Assembly (NCBI GenBank): GCA_017416805.1
Contig: JAFQBB010000006.1
Location: 1 to 33,629 of the forward strand
Direction: 5' to 3'
DNA length: 33,629 bases
Source of the DNA: Bacteroidaceae bacterium
Lineage (GTDB): Bacteria; Bacteroidota; Bacteroidia; Bacteroidales; Bacteroidaceae
Made by a program: the position numbers and the translations under genes
Notes under the pieces: model-generated
The model's input: only the letters and a program-made list of their open reading frames with translations
Told to the model about the DNA's origin: nothing
Databases searched by the model: none
Shown here: positions 33,552 through 33,629 of the stretch, piece after piece
Numbering within the stretch: position 1 is the first letter of the stretch
Layout: every line of letters begins with the position of its first letter

Positions 33552-33629
33552 ATATTTCAAGCCACGAAATATATATTTCATGGTTGGAAATATTCATTTC
33601 GTGGTTGGAAATATTTATTTTGTGCTTTA
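33552..33629. repeat. 21-bp periodic hairpin array, cut by the window end
   Basis: Units of ATATTTC, a 7-base centre and GAAATAT start at 33552, 33573 and 33594, with a degenerate fourth at 33615; the period is exactly 21 bp. The centres are AAGCCAC, ATGGTTG, GTGGTTG and GTGCTTT. The array continues to the edge, so its true length is unknown. Confidence 0.88.

Overview
The window looks like chromosomal DNA from a gut-type Bacteroidales, most likely Bacteroides or Phocaeicola. Three things point there: the protein families (the OstA/SurA-like/mutL block, a MauE/DoxX-like protein next to tpiA, a two-repeat DUF1599 protein, an OmpA porin), promoters of the Bacteroidetes form TTTG-N19/20-TAnnTTTG, and weak Shine-Dalgarno sites. 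No phage, transposase, CRISPR or integrase gene was seen. All genes except nadK are on the minus strand, so transcription runs mostly right to left.

Left edge (1-7900): the first bases of a 16S rRNA gene leaving the window, its leader and a well-matched rRNA promoter, then a repeat-rich gap. Next come two tandem paralogous secreted proteins (900 and 877 aa) of unknown function. They share a central domain I do not recognise, two chitobiase-C-terminal-like repeats, a C-terminal beta-sandwich-like region and the same 3' untranslated hairpin. A 1 kb gene-free region with a structured GC-rich repeat island follows.

Middle (7900-22530): three transcription units. Unit 1 is DUF1599 - MauE/DoxX-like - tpiA - SPOR protein - folE - GH3 beta-xylosidase. 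Unit 2 is ndk - M23/LysM peptidase. Unit 3 is pdxJ - exbB - exbD - tonB - DJ-1 - ispD - recG, which mixes cofactor and isoprenoid synthesis, envelope energy transduction and DNA repair.

Right part (22600-33050): nadK on the plus strand converges on ompA. Beyond it is an envelope-biogenesis operon: a parvulin PPIase, a lipoprotein, a SurA-like two-parvulin chaperone, an OstA/LptA-like protein, a small membrane protein and mutL. MutL appears to have lost the usual endonuclease motif.

The most unusual structure is outside the genes. Four of the six gaps in the pdxJ-recG operon hold short-unit tandem arrays (7-mers or 8-mers) facing an inverted array, with one arm on the upstream stop codon and the other next to the downstream start codon; a fifth gap has a one-sided 7-mer array. 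Elsewhere there are arrays of self-complementary units with exact 21- or 22-bp period (14377-14432, 23731-23808, 33552-33629), 9-mer arrays (430-512, 33336-33432), long hairpins, and a candidate structured RNA element just upstream of mutL. Unit sequences differ from place to place but the architecture recurs.
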